From: Propionibacteriales bacterium
GTDB taxonomy: Bacteria; Actinomycetota; Actinomycetes; Propionibacteriales; Nocardioidaceae
DNA length: 64,000 bases
Assembly: GCA_026392465.1 (NCBI GenBank)
Contig: JAPLCA010000001.1
Coordinates: 1-64,000, forward strand
Reading direction: 5' to 3'
The notes beneath the pieces are model-generated. The model saw nothing but the letters and a program-made list of their open reading frames with translations. It had not been told where the DNA came from and searched no databases. This document shows, in pieces, positions 50,997 through 60,359 of this stretch; within the stretch, counting starts at the first letter, position 1, and the number at the start of each line of letters is the position of its first letter. The position numbers and the translations under genes were made by a program.

Positions 50997-52825
50997 AGCA
51001 TGCTCCTTCGTTCGCCCTCGTCGCCGAGCTCGACCAGCTGGAACCAGTAGAAGCCGTGGCCCGGCAGGGTCAGCAGGTAGGGCAGCTCCCCGACGCGCGG
51101 GAAGCGCACGCTGCCGGTCAGCTCGACGGGGGTGCACCCCTCGTGCTCGCCGAGCTCGAGCTCGACGGGCTGGGGGAAGCGGGACAGGTTGTTGACGCAC
51201 AGCACGACGTCGCGCTCGCCGTCCGGGCGGGTCCAGACGCGCTGGTAGGCGAGGACGCTCGGGTTGGAGCCGCCCAGGTCGACGAAGTCGCCCTCGGCGA
51301 AGGCCAGGTGCTGCTTCCGCACCTCGATCATCCGCCGCGTCCACGACAGCAGCGACGCCGAGTTGCCCATCTGCGCCTCGACGTTGACCGCCTCGTAGCC
51401 GTAGGTGGGGTCCATGATCGGCGGCAGGTAGACGCGACCGGGGTCGGACCGGGAGAAGCCCGCGTTGCGGTCCGGCGACCACTGCATCGGCGTGCGGACC
51501 GCGTCGCGGTCGCCGAGCCAGATGTTGTCGCCCATCCCGATCTCGTCGCCGTAGTAGAGCACCGGGGATCCCGGCAGGCTCAGCAGCAGTGCGGTGAACA
51601 GCTCGAGCTGGTTGCGGTCGTTCTCCAGCAGCGGGGCGAGCCGTCGGCGGATGCCGATGTTGGCCTTCATCCGCGGATCGCGGGCGTACTCGCGGTACAT
51701 GTAGTCGCGCTCGTCGTCGGTGACCATCTCTAGGGTCAGCTCGTCGTGGTTGCGCAGGAAGATGCCCCACTGGGTGCCGGCAGGGATCGGCGGCGTCTGC
51801 GCCAGGATCTCGGAGACGGGGAAGCGCGACTCGCGGCGCACGGCCATGAAGATCCGCGGCATCAGCGGGAAGTGGAAGGCCATGTGGCACTCGTCGCCGC
51901 CGACCTCGGGGTCGCCGAAGTACTCCACGACGTCCGACGGCCACTGGTTCGCCTCGGCGAGCAGCACGCGCCCCGGGAACTCGCGGTCGATCGTCGCGCG
52001 CACCTCCTTGAGGTACTCGTGGGTGCGCGGCAGGTTCTCGCTGCTCGTGCCCTCCTCCTCGAAGAGGTAGGGCACCGCGTCGAGCCGGAAGCCGTCGATG
52101 CCGAGGTCGAGCCAGAAGCGCAGCACGTCGAGCATGGCCTCGCGGACGGCGGGGTTCTCGAAGTTCAGGTCGGGCTGGTGGCTGAAGAAGCGGTGCCAGA
52201 AGAACTGGCCGCGCACCGGGTCGTACGTCCAGTTCGACGTCTCCGTGTCGACGAAGATGATGCGTGCGTCGCTGTACTCGGTGCCGGTGTCGCTCCACAC
52301 GTAGAAGTCGCCGTACGGTCCCTCCGGGTCCTGGCGCGACGCCTGGAACCAGGGGTGCGCGTCGGAGGTGTGGTTGAGCACGAGGTCGGTGATCACCCGG
52401 ATGCCGCGGCGGTGCGCCTCCTCCAGCAGGTGCACGAAGTCCTCGACCGTGCCGAACTCCGGCAGCACCGCGCGGAAGTCGCTGATGTCGTACCCGCCGT
52501 CGCGCAACGGCGAGGCGTAGAACGGGGGCAGCCACAGGCAGTCGACGCCGAGCCACTGGATGTAGTCGAGCTTGTCGGCGAGGCCGCGCAGGTCGCCCGT
52601 GCCGTCGCCGTTGGAGTCGTTGAACGCGCGGACCAGCACCTCGTAGAACACGGCGCGCTTGAACCACTCGGGGTCCGACGGGGCCTGCTCGGCGTGGCCG
52701 AAGTCGTCGGCGCTCGGCTCGGAGAGCGTCCCGTCGGCGGCGACGTCCTCACCGGTGTGCGGGGTCTGCTCGAGCCCGTCGAGCGCAGCGTCGGGTGCTG
52801 TCGCCTCGGGGGGTGCGTCGGCCAT
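50993..52825 (-). CDS. treS: Trehalose synthase (trehalose/maltose isomerase)
   Basis: The protein has 610 residues from ATG 52825 with GGGAGGAG upstream; the longer track start is inside glgE. It is a GH13 enzyme: [40 protein letters not shown], nucleophile [10 protein letters not shown], acid/base LLAEANQWP, and RNHDELTLE. It interconverts trehalose and maltose. In the GlgE pathway it forms a complex with maltokinase, encoded immediately downstream. Confidence 0.96.
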   Translation of the reverse strand: MADAPPEATAPDAALDGLEQTPHTGEDVAADGTLSEPSADDFGHAEQAPSDPEWFKRAVFYEVLVRAFNDSNGDGTGDLRGLADKLDYIQWLGVDCLWLPPFYASPLRDGGYDISDFRAVLPEFGTVEDFVHLLEEAHRRGIRVITDLVLNHTSDAHPWFQASRQDPEGPYGDFYVWSDTGTEYSDARIIFVDTETSNWTYDPVRGQFFWHRFFSHQPDLNFENPAVREAMLDVLRFWLDLGIDGFRLDAVPYLFEEEGTSSENLPRTHEYLKEVRATIDREFPGRVLLAEANQWPSDVVEYFGDPEVGGDECHMAFHFPLMPRIFMAVRRESRFPVSEILAQTPPIPAGTQWGIFLRNHDELTLEMVTDDERDYMYREYARDPRMKANIGIRRRLAPLLENDRNQLELFTALLLSLPGSPVLYYGDEIGMGDNIWLGDRDAVRTPMQWSPDRNAGFSRSDPGRVYLPPIMDPTYGYEAVNVEAQMGNSASLLSWTRRMIEVRKQHLAFAEGDFVDLGGSNPSVLAYQRVWTRPDGERDVVLCVNNLSRFPQPVELELGEHEGCTPVELTGSVRFPRVGELPYLLTLPGHGFYWFQLVELGDEGERRSML

Positions 52826-52854
52826 CTGGTCTCCTCCCAGGAGGGGGCGCGGGG

Positions 52855-54825
52855 TCATCGGGGGGTCACGTGCAGGATGTGCGCGGGCGCGCGGGCCGGG
52901 TCGAGGCGTACGTAGGTGGCCGGGCCCCAGGCGTAGGTCTCGCCGGTCACCTCGTCGTGGGCGACGAGCTCGGCGTCGGGCGACAGGCCGAGCACGTCGA
53001 GGTCGAGGAAGACCGTGCCCTCGCGGGCGTCGTGCGGGTCGAGCGAGAGCACCACGACGACGAGGTCCCCGGTCGCGGGGTCCTGCTTCGACCAGGCGAG
53101 CAGCGCGTCGTGGTCGACGTGGTGGAAGTGCAGGGTGCGCATCTGCTGCAGGGCCGGGTGGGCGCGGCGGATCTCGTTGAGGCGGGTGATCCAGGGCTCC
53201 AGCGAGCGTCCCTCGGCCAGCGCGGCGGCGTAGTCGCGCGGACGCAGCTCGAACTTCTCGGAGTGCAGGTACTCCTCCGCGCCGGGGCGGAGGGGCTCGG
53301 CCTCGAACAGCTCGTACCCGGAGTAGACGCCCCAGGTGGGGGCGAGCGTGGCAGCCAGCGCGGCGCGCAGCGCGAACATGCCCGGGCCACCCACCTGCAG
53401 GTGCTCGGGAAGGATGTCGGGCGTGTTGACGAAGAGGTTGCCGCGACCCTCGTCCCAGTGGTCGCGCAGGTCCTCGCCGAACTCGACGATCTCCTCCTTC
53501 GTCGTGCGCCAGGTGAAGTACGTGTAGCTCTGCGTGAAGCCCAGGCGCGCGAGCCCCCAGAGCCGCGCCGGCCGCGTGAACGCCTCGGACAGGAACAGCA
53601 CGTCGGGGTGGCGCTCCTTGACCTCGGCGATCAGCCACGCCCAGAAGCTCGGCGGCTTCGTGTGCGGGTTGTCGACGCGGAAGATGCGCACCCCGCGCTC
53701 GACCCAGTGCAGCGTCACGCGCAGCACCTCGGCGTAGATGCCGTCGGGGTCGAGGTCGAAGTTCAGAGGGTAGATGTCCTGGTACTTCTTCGGCGGGTTC
53801 TCGGCGTAGGCGATGGTGCCGTCGGGCAGCGTCGTGAAGAAGTCGGGGTGCTCACGGACCCAGGGGTGGTCGGGCGCGGCCTGGAGGGCGAGGTCGAGGG
53901 CCACCTCCATCCCGAGCTCCTCGGCCCGTGCCACGAACGCGGCGAAGTCGGCGTCGTCGCCGAGCTCGGGGTGGATCGCGTCGTGACCGCCCTCGGCGGC
54001 ACCGATGGCCCAGGGCGAGCCGACGTCGTCGGGCCCGGGCGTGAGGGTGTTGTTCGGACCCTTGCGGTTCTCGCGCCCGATCGGGTGGATCGGGGGCAGG
54101 TAGACCACGTCGAACTGCATCGCGGCCACCCGGTCGAGCGCCTCGGCGGCCGTGCGCAAGGTGCCGTGCACCGGTCGCCCGTCGGCGTCGACGCCACCGG
54201 TGGACCGGGGGAAGAACTCGTACCAGGAGCCGAACGCCGCGCGGTGGCGGTCGACCCACACGCGACGGACCGGTCCACGGGTGAGGAGCTGGCGCACGGG
54301 GTGGTCGTGCATGACCGTGCGGACGGCGGTGTCCAGCGCCGGGCCCACACGGGCGCCCAGCGGCAGGGTGTCGTCGCGCAGCGCCGCAGCCGCACCGGCC
54401 AGCGTGCCCGCCTCGGCGCGCCGGTCGCGGCGCGCCGCGACCTCGTCGAGCAGGCGCGCGGCGATCTCGAGGTCGTTGGCCAGCTCCGCCGGGGTCTGGC
54501 CCGCGGCCAGCTTCGCCTCGAGGGCGTGCACCGCGGTGGCCCACGGGTCGCTCCAGGCGTCGACGCGGAAGGTCCACAGGCCCTCGGCGTCGGGGACGAT
54601 CGTGGCGGCGAAGAGGTCGAGGCCGGTGCCCTGCTCATGCATCCGCACGGTGCGGTCGCGCCGCTCGCCCGGCCCGCGCCAGGCGACGGTGGCCGCCACG
54701 GCGTCGTGACCCTCGCGCCAGACGGTGGCCCGCACGGGGACGTGCTCGCCGACGACCGCCTTCGACGGGTAGGTCCCGTCGCCGGACAAGGGTCGGACGT
54801 CGTCGATGCCGATCCGGTCCGTCAT
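52855..54825 (-). CDS. glgE: Alpha-1,4-glucan:maltose-1-phosphate maltosyltransferase
   Basis: The protein has 656 residues from ATG 54825. GlgE hallmarks: the N-terminal helical insertion, [40 protein letters not shown], the nucleophile in [16 protein letters not shown], and [20 protein letters not shown]. It extends alpha-1,4-glucan from maltose-1-phosphate. It heads the glgE-treS-mak-glgB block. In mycobacteria loss of glgB makes maltose-1-phosphate build up to toxic levels. Confidence 0.96.
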   Translation of the reverse strand: MTDRIGIDDVRPLSGDGTYPSKAVVGEHVPVRATVWREGHDAVAATVAWRGPGERRDRTVRMHEQGTGLDLFAATIVPDAEGLWTFRVDAWSDPWATAVHALEAKLAAGQTPAELANDLEIAARLLDEVAARRDRRAEAGTLAGAAAALRDDTLPLGARVGPALDTAVRTVMHDHPVRQLLTRGPVRRVWVDRHRAAFGSWYEFFPRSTGGVDADGRPVHGTLRTAAEALDRVAAMQFDVVYLPPIHPIGRENRKGPNNTLTPGPDDVGSPWAIGAAEGGHDAIHPELGDDADFAAFVARAEELGMEVALDLALQAAPDHPWVREHPDFFTTLPDGTIAYAENPPKKYQDIYPLNFDLDPDGIYAEVLRVTLHWVERGVRIFRVDNPHTKPPSFWAWLIAEVKERHPDVLFLSEAFTRPARLWGLARLGFTQSYTYFTWRTTKEEIVEFGEDLRDHWDEGRGNLFVNTPDILPEHLQVGGPGMFALRAALAATLAPTWGVYSGYELFEAEPLRPGAEEYLHSEKFELRPRDYAAALAEGRSLEPWITRLNEIRRAHPALQQMRTLHFHHVDHDALLAWSKQDPATGDLVVVVLSLDPHDAREGTVFLDLDVLGLSPDAELVAHDEVTGETYAWGPATYVRLDPARAPAHILHVTPR

Positions 54826-54916
54826 GCGGTGCACTCCCGTCGCTCGCGTCGGACGACTCGTCGGCCGCCGTCTCGAACGTACCCAGGTTCGGGGGGTTGC
54901 GCGATCCGCCGAGGCC

Positions 54917-57043
54917 TCAGTCCTGGCGCGGCGCCTTCAGCAGCAGGAGCGATCGACCCTGCACCGTCACCCGTCCTCCCGCGGGAAACGGGTCGGTCGA
55001 GGCCGGCGACCCGTCCGCGGACGTCGTGTCGAGGGTCGGCTCGAACGTCTCCCCGAACTCCGGGCCCGGAAGGACGACGTCGACCGGCTCGGCCCCGGCG
55101 TGCAGCAGGAGCAGCCACGAGTGGTCGGTGAGCAGCTCGCCCTCGCGCGTGCGGGACTGGCTGTGGGAGCCGTCGATCCACATGCCGAGGGTGCGTCGCT
55201 CCGGGTCGAGCCAGTCGGGCTCGGTCATCTCGTGGCCGTCGGGGCGCAGCCAGATGAGGTCGGGCCGGCCGGTCGGCGTCGTGCGGCCGTCGAAGAACTC
55301 CGCCTGCCGCAGCGCCGGGCTGTTCGCGCGCAGGTGCACGACGCGCCGCGTGAACGCGAGCATCGCGTCGCTCTCGGGCGTCGACGTCCAGTCGACCCAC
55401 GAGGTCGGGTCGTCGAGGCAGTAGGCGTTGTTGTTCCCGCCCTGCGTGCGCCAGCGCTCGTCGCCGGCGACGAACATGGGGGTGCCGGTCGACAGCATCA
55501 GCGTGGCCAGCAGGTTGCGCGCCTGACGGGTCCGCAGGGTCAGCACGTCGGGGTCGTCGGTCTCGCCCTCGACGCCGTGGTTCCAGGAGCGGTTGTCGTC
55601 GGTCCCGTCGCGGTTGTCCTCACCGTTCGCCTCGTTGTGCTTGTGGTCGTAGGAGACGAGGTCGCGCAGCGTGAAGCCGTCGTGGGCGGTGACGAAGTTG
55701 ATCGACTGCCACGGTCGGCGCAGGGTGTGGTCGTACAGGTCGGAGGAGCCGGACAGGCGGTACGCGAGCTGGTCGACGCCGGCCGACGCGCCGCGCCAGA
55801 AGTCGCGCACCGTGTCGCGGTACATGCCGTTCCACTCGGCCCACTGCGCACCGAACGCGCCGACGCGGTACCCCTCGCCGGTCGCGTCCCACGGCTCGGC
55901 GACGAGCTTGCAGCGGGCGAGCACCGGGTCCGTGGTGATGGCGGTCAGGAGGGTGCTGTCGCGGTCGAAGGCGCCGCCGTGCGGCCGGCCCATCGTGGAG
56001 GCGAGGTCGAAGCGGAATCCGTCGACGCCGAGCTCGGTGGCCCAGTAGCGCAGCGAGTCGGTGACGAGGCGGACCACCGCGGGCGACCCGGCCTCCAGCG
56101 TGTTCCCGCAGCCGGTGATGTCGGCCATGTGCCCGTCGTCGTCGTGCAGGTAGTAGGCCGGCGCCTCGAGTCCGCGCAGGCTGAGCGTCGGTCCGTCCGG
56201 GCCGCCCTCGCACGTGTGGTTGTAGACGACGTCGACGAGGACCTCGATGCCCGCGGCGTGCAGCGCGGCGACCATGGTGCGGAACTCCTCGACCTCGCGC
56301 CCGGGCTCGCTCGCGTAGCCCGGGTGCGGCGCGAAGTAGCCGAGGGGGGAGTAGCCCCAGTAGTTGTGCCGGCCGGCCGCCACGAGCGACGGCTCGTCGG
56401 TGAACGCCTGCACGGGCAGCAGCTCGACCGTGGTGACGCCGAGCCGCAGCAGGTGCTCGACCACCGCGGGGTGCGCGAGGCCGAGGTAGGTGCCGCGCAG
56501 GTGCTCCGGGACGTCGGGGTGCTGCTGGGTGAAGCCCTTGACGTGCAGCTCGAGGACGACGGTCTCCTCGAACGGCACCTCGGGCTTCGTGCCGGTGTCG
56601 GGTCCGCCGGGGCTCGTGACGACGGCGAGCGGCACGTGGCCGAGGGAGTCGACGCTCGACATCTCGACCCCCTCGGGGTCGTCGGCCCACCCGCGGGCGG
56701 CCGCCATGTCCGTGAGCGCGCCGGTGACCCGGCGCGCGTAGGGGTCGAGCAGGATCTTGTGCGGGTTGCACCGCAGGCCGGTCTTCGGCTCGTACGGGCC
56801 GTGCACGCGGTACCCGTACGTCTGCCCGGGCAGGACGCCCTGCACGAGGCCGTGCCACACCCCGAAGGTGCGCTCGGTCAGCTCGATGCGGTGCTCGCTG
56901 CCGTCGTCGTCGACGAGGCACAGCTCGACGCGCTCGGCCACGCTGCTCGCGACGGCGAACCGGACACCCCCCGCCTCCGGGTGGGCGCCCAGCGGGAACG
57001 GGCGGCCGGCGAGCACGGGCAGGTCCTGCGGGCTCGACGTCAT
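54917..57043 (-). CDS. glgX: Glycogen debranching enzyme GlgX (TreX-like isoamylase), copy 1
   Basis: The protein has 708 residues from ATG 57043. CBM48 N-domain ([18 protein letters not shown]), then GH13 motifs [41 protein letters not shown] and [33 protein letters not shown] is the GlgX signature. It cuts alpha-1,6 branches. A second GlgX gene lies at 62649. It is followed downstream by glgE. Confidence 0.95.
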   Translation of the reverse strand: MTSSPQDLPVLAGRPFPLGAHPEAGGVRFAVASSVAERVELCLVDDDGSEHRIELTERTFGVWHGLVQGVLPGQTYGYRVHGPYEPKTGLRCNPHKILLDPYARRVTGALTDMAAARGWADDPEGVEMSSVDSLGHVPLAVVTSPGGPDTGTKPEVPFEETVVLELHVKGFTQQHPDVPEHLRGTYLGLAHPAVVEHLLRLGVTTVELLPVQAFTDEPSLVAAGRHNYWGYSPLGYFAPHPGYASEPGREVEEFRTMVAALHAAGIEVLVDVVYNHTCEGGPDGPTLSLRGLEAPAYYLHDDDGHMADITGCGNTLEAGSPAVVRLVTDSLRYWATELGVDGFRFDLASTMGRPHGGAFDRDSTLLTAITTDPVLARCKLVAEPWDATGEGYRVGAFGAQWAEWNGMYRDTVRDFWRGASAGVDQLAYRLSGSSDLYDHTLRRPWQSINFVTAHDGFTLRDLVSYDHKHNEANGEDNRDGTDDNRSWNHGVEGETDDPDVLTLRTRQARNLLATLMLSTGTPMFVAGDERWRTQGGNNNAYCLDDPTSWVDWTSTPESDAMLAFTRRVVHLRANSPALRQAEFFDGRTTPTGRPDLIWLRPDGHEMTEPDWLDPERRTLGMWIDGSHSQSRTREGELLTDHSWLLLLHAGAEPVDVVLPGPEFGETFEPTLDTTSADGSPASTDPFPAGGRVTVQGRSLLLLKAPRQD

Positions 57044-57116
57044 GCGCCCCAGTCTCTCAGGCGGTGGGTGCGGTGCGGGCTGGTCCGTCGTGACGTCGTG
57101 GAGGTTGCCGGTGGCG

Positions 57117-57270
57117 TGGCTCGCGCTGAGCCGTTGCCGGGTGGTCTCGATACGACCCTCCATGCTCCTTCGTCGCAGGAGGGTCTACTCGACCAGCGAG
57201 GGTGTCGCGGGTGGGTCTGCTCGACCGGCGAGGGTGTCGCGGGTGGGTCTGCTCGACCAGCGAGGGGCGA
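57117..57270. repeat. REP-like element with 32-bp tandem repeats
   Basis: A REP-like copy begins GCTGAGCCGTTGCCGGGTGG (57125), contains TCTCGATACG and a GACCCTCC/GGAGGGTC hairpin (57154-57185), and ends TCTACTCGACCAGCG. From 57184 the last 32 bases are repeated 2.7 times (TCTRCTCGACCRGCGAGGGT...), with units at 57184, 57216 and 57248. It lies between glgX and the small acidic gene; no gene is inside. Confidence 0.8.
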
Positions 57271-57274
57271 GGGG

Positions 57275-57415
57275 TCAGGAGTACGGACCCGAGAAGGGGG
57301 CGGGGGCGTCCGGGTCGTCGACGTCGCCCTCGACACCCGGGTCCTGCTTCTTGTGCTTCTGGTCGTCGTCCCAGTCCTCGTGCTTGCGAGGATCCTCGCT
57401 CGGCATGTCGCTCAT
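57275..57415 (-). CDS. Small acidic hydrophilic protein (46 aa)
   Basis: From ATG 57415 the frame encodes MSDMPSEDPRKHEDWDDDQK and then a Lys/Asp-rich tail ending PAPFSGPYS; it is too short for the ORF track. It is 25 bases after the treZ stop and in the same direction, so it is likely co-transcribed. Strong charge and absence of hydrophobic core suggest a disordered protein. Function unknown. Confidence 0.6.
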   Translation of the reverse strand: MSDMPSEDPRKHEDWDDDQKHKKQDPGVEGDVDDPDAPAPFSGPYS

Positions 57416-57440
57416 GCCTCAGTGTGCGGCGGGCGCGGCC

Positions 57441-59114
57441 TCAGCGCTCGCCGGACGACCAGACCACCTCGTCGCCGCGGCGCACCTCGGCCCGCTCGGC
57501 GTCCAGGTCGACGTCGACGACGAACGGACCGCGGTGCAGGAGCACGCGGCGGTCGTCGTCGGCGACCTCGACCCTCGTGTCGACGAGGGAGGGGTCGCGC
57601 AGCTCGGGGTGGGCGCGGCGCAGCGCGACCAGCGAGCGGTAGACCTCCAGCACGCCACGGTGCCGGGGCTCGTCGAGCTCCGCCCACCGCAGCGTCGAGC
57701 GCTCGAGGGTCGCGGGGTCCATCGGGTCGGGCACCTCCGACTCGCCCCAGCCGTGCCGGCCGAACTCGCGCCGACGGCCGGTGCGCACGGCCTCGGCCAG
57801 CTCGGGGTCGGGGAAGGAGGCGAAGAACTGCCACGGCGTGCTCGCGGCCCACTCCTCGCCCATGAAGAGCATCGGCGTGAACGGTCCGAGCAGCACCAGC
57901 GCCGCCCCGCAGGCCAGCAGGTCCGGCGAGACCGTGTCGGAGATGCGGTCGCCCGTGGCCCGGTTGCCGACCTGGTCGTGGTCCTGCAGGTAGGTCACGA
58001 ACGCGTGGCCCGGCGCGGCGTGGACGTCGACCGGACGCCCGTGCGTGCGGCCGCGGAAGGACGACCAGGTGCCGTCGTGGAAGAACGCGCCGCGCAGCAC
58101 CTTGGCGAGCGCGCCGGGCTCGGCGAAGTCGGCGTAGTAGCCGTCGGTCTCGCCGGTCAGCGCCACGTGCAGCGCGTGGTGCACGTCGTCGGCCCACTGC
58201 GCGTCCATGCCCAGGCCGTGCTGGTCGCGCGGGACGACCGTGCGCGGGTCGTTGCGGTCGGACTCCGCCACGAGTGAGAGCGGTCGGCCCAGGCGCTGCG
58301 ACGCCCGAGCGGTCTCCAGCGACAGCTCCTCGAGGATGGTCAGAGCCCTCGCGTCGGACAGCGCGTGCACGGCGTCGAGGCGCAGCGCGTCGACGTGGAA
58401 GTCCTCGAACCACGAGAGCGCGTTGTCGAGCACGTAGCGCCGCACCTCGTCGGAGCCCTCGCCGTCGAGGTTGAGGCCGGGGCCCCAGTCGTTCTCGCCG
58501 GCGAAGTACGGACCGAAGCGGTCGAGGTACGCGCCGGACGGGCCGAGGTGGTTGTAGACGACGTCGAGCACGACGCCGAGGCCCCGGGCGTGGCAGGCGT
58601 CGACGAACCGCTTGAAGCCGTCGGGTCCGCCGTACGGCTCGTGCACCGCGCCCCACAGCACGCCGTCGTAGCCCCAGCCGTACGGGCCGTCGAAGCTGTT
58701 GACCGGCAGCACCTCGACCAGCTCGACGCCCAGGTCGACGAGGTGGTCGAGCCGCTCGACGGCGGCGTCGAAGGTGCGACCGGGCGTGAACGTGCCGACG
58801 TGCAGCTCGTAGATCACGGCACCGCGCAGGGCGCGACCCTCCCAGCCGTCGTCCGTCCACGCGAACGCGTCGTGGTCGTAGGTACGTGACGCCGCGTGCA
58901 CGCCGTGCGGCTGCCAGACGGAGCGAGGGTCGGGCAGCGGGGTGTCGTCGTCGCCCAGCAGGAACGCGTAGTCGGTGCCCGGCGCGAGGTCGACGTCGTG
59001 CCACCACCACCCCGAGCGCGCCTCGCCGGGCTCCCACGCCTGCATGCGGTGCTCGACGCCGTCGATCCGCACGCGGACGCGGTCGTGGTCGGGGGCCCAG
59101 AGGGTGACGGCCAC
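57441..59114 (-). CDS. treZ: Malto-oligosyltrehalose trehalohydrolase
   Basis: The protein has 557 residues from GTG 59114, two bases after the aldo-keto reductase stop; the 998-residue track ORF is a shadow extension. CBM48-like start AVTLWAPDHDRVRVRIDG, then [36 protein letters not shown], nucleophile ALRLDAVHAL, LVAESDRNDPRT and QDHDQVGNRATGDR. It releases trehalose from maltooligosyl-trehalose made by TreY. Confidence 0.95.
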   Translation of the reverse strand: MAVTLWAPDHDRVRVRIDGVEHRMQAWEPGEARSGWWWHDVDLAPGTDYAFLLGDDDTPLPDPRSVWQPHGVHAASRTYDHDAFAWTDDGWEGRALRGAVIYELHVGTFTPGRTFDAAVERLDHLVDLGVELVEVLPVNSFDGPYGWGYDGVLWGAVHEPYGGPDGFKRFVDACHARGLGVVLDVVYNHLGPSGAYLDRFGPYFAGENDWGPGLNLDGEGSDEVRRYVLDNALSWFEDFHVDALRLDAVHALSDARALTILEELSLETARASQRLGRPLSLVAESDRNDPRTVVPRDQHGLGMDAQWADDVHHALHVALTGETDGYYADFAEPGALAKVLRGAFFHDGTWSSFRGRTHGRPVDVHAAPGHAFVTYLQDHDQVGNRATGDRISDTVSPDLLACGAALVLLGPFTPMLFMGEEWAASTPWQFFASFPDPELAEAVRTGRRREFGRHGWGESEVPDPMDPATLERSTLRWAELDEPRHRGVLEVYRSLVALRRAHPELRDPSLVDTRVEVADDDRRVLLHRGPFVVDVDLDAERAEVRRGDEVVWSSGER

Positions 59115-59116
59115 GC

Positions 59117-60121
59117 TCAGACCACCCGCGTGGGCGGCGACGCCGTCGTGCTCGGGTCGGTCGTCGGGATGCTGCCCAGCACCTCGTCGATGGTCGCGAG
59201 CACGTCGTCGTCGAGGGTGATCCCGCTGGCGGCCGCGTTCGACTCGACCTGCTCCGGGCGCGAGGCGCCGACGATCGCGCCGGCGACGTTGTCGTTCGCG
59301 AGCACCCACGCGATGGCGAGCTGGGCCATGGTGATGCCGAGGTCGTCGGCGACGGGACGCAGCCCCTGCACGGCGGTGAGCACCTCGTCGTCGAGGAAGC
59401 GCTTGATCATGTCGGCGCCGCCCTTCTCGTCGGTGGCGCGGCTGCCCTCGGGCGGCGCGGCACCGGGCTCGTACTTGCCGGTGAGCACACCCTGCGCGAT
59501 CGGCGACCAGACGATCTGCGAGAGGCCCAGCTCGCGGCTGACAGGCACGACCTCGCCCTCGATGACCCGCCACAGCATCGAGTACTGCGGCTGGTTGGAG
59601 ACGAGCCGGACGCCGAGGTCGCGGGCGAGCTCCTGCCCGGCGCGGATCTGCTCGGCGGTCCACTCGCTGACCCCGATGTAGTGCGCCTTGCCGGCGCGGA
59701 CGACGTCGGCGAACGCCTGCATCGTCTCCTCCAGCGGCGTCTCGTGGTCGTACCGGTGCGCCTGGTAGAGGTCGACGTAGTCGGTCTGGAGCCGCTGCAG
59801 CGAGCCGTCGATCGACTCCATGATGTGCTTGCGGGAGAGGCCGGTGTCGTTCGGTCCGCCGGGCCCGGTGGGCCAGTAGACCTTGGTGAGGATCTCCAGC
59901 GACGCGCGCCGCTCGCCCTTCAGCGCCTCGCCGAGCACGCTCTCGGCCTTGCCGTTGGCGTAGACGTCGGCGGTGTCGAACGTCGTGATGCCCGCGTCGA
60001 GCGCGGCCCGCACGCACGCCGTGGCCGCGTCGTTCTCGACCTGCGAGCCGTGGGTCAGCCAGTTGCCGTAGATGATCTCGCTGACCTTGAGGCCGCTGTT
60101 CCCGAGGTACCTGAACTCCAT
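59117..60121 (-). CDS. Aldo/keto reductase
   Basis: The 334-residue TIM-barrel reductase has the AKR tetrad: Asp and Tyr in TFDTADVYANGKAE, Lys in LTKVYWPTGP and His in DLYQAHRYD. GASRPEQVESNAAASGI binds the NADP phosphate. It resembles the Kv-beta-like AKR branch. It sits between treY and treZ, separated from treZ by two bases, so it is transcribed with the trehalose genes; a role there is not known. Confidence 0.92.
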   Translation of the reverse strand: MEFRYLGNSGLKVSEIIYGNWLTHGSQVENDAATACVRAALDAGITTFDTADVYANGKAESVLGEALKGERRASLEILTKVYWPTGPGGPNDTGLSRKHIMESIDGSLQRLQTDYVDLYQAHRYDHETPLEETMQAFADVVRAGKAHYIGVSEWTAEQIRAGQELARDLGVRLVSNQPQYSMLWRVIEGEVVPVSRELGLSQIVWSPIAQGVLTGKYEPGAAPPEGSRATDEKGGADMIKRFLDDEVLTAVQGLRPVADDLGITMAQLAIAWVLANDNVAGAIVGASRPEQVESNAAASGITLDDDVLATIDEVLGSIPTTDPSTTASPPTRVV

Positions 60122-60167
60122 GCTCTGAGCCTAGGCGCGCTGCGCCGTCCCGCGACCCGGGCGAGCA

Positions 60168-60359
60168 CCTCGCTGGTCGAGTAGTCGACGCCCGTGAGGA
60201 ACGAGCGTGGCGGAGACGTATCGAGACCAGTCTCGGCGGATCAGCGTGGGTCGCCTTGCGCTGAGCCGTTGCCGGGTGACCTCGATACGCGGCCACGTCG
60301 CTCGTTCCGCCCCCGCAAGCGGGAGGTGCCCCCAGCGCGTGGCCGCTACTCGACCAGCG
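60168..60359. repeat. Inverted pair of REP-like elements
   Basis: A reversed copy (60168-60231: CGCTGGTCGAGTAG ... CGTATCGAGACC) is followed by a forward copy (60260-60359: GCTGAGCCGTTGCCGGGTGA, CTCGATACG, a GCGGCCACG/CGTGGCCGC hairpin, CTACTCGACCAGCG). The forward copy's end overlaps the treY 3' end and supplies its TAG. The pair fills the gap between treY and the aldo-keto reductase. Confidence 0.8.

Noticed and set aside
57184-57270. Tandem repeats as a CRISPR array
   Set aside because: Units are contiguous with no unique spacers and derive from a REP-like element end.
54806-57865. Track ORF of 1019 residues on the plus strand
   Set aside because: Antisense shadow of glgX and the treZ 3' end; no recognisable motif and repeated VRA/RRR composition.
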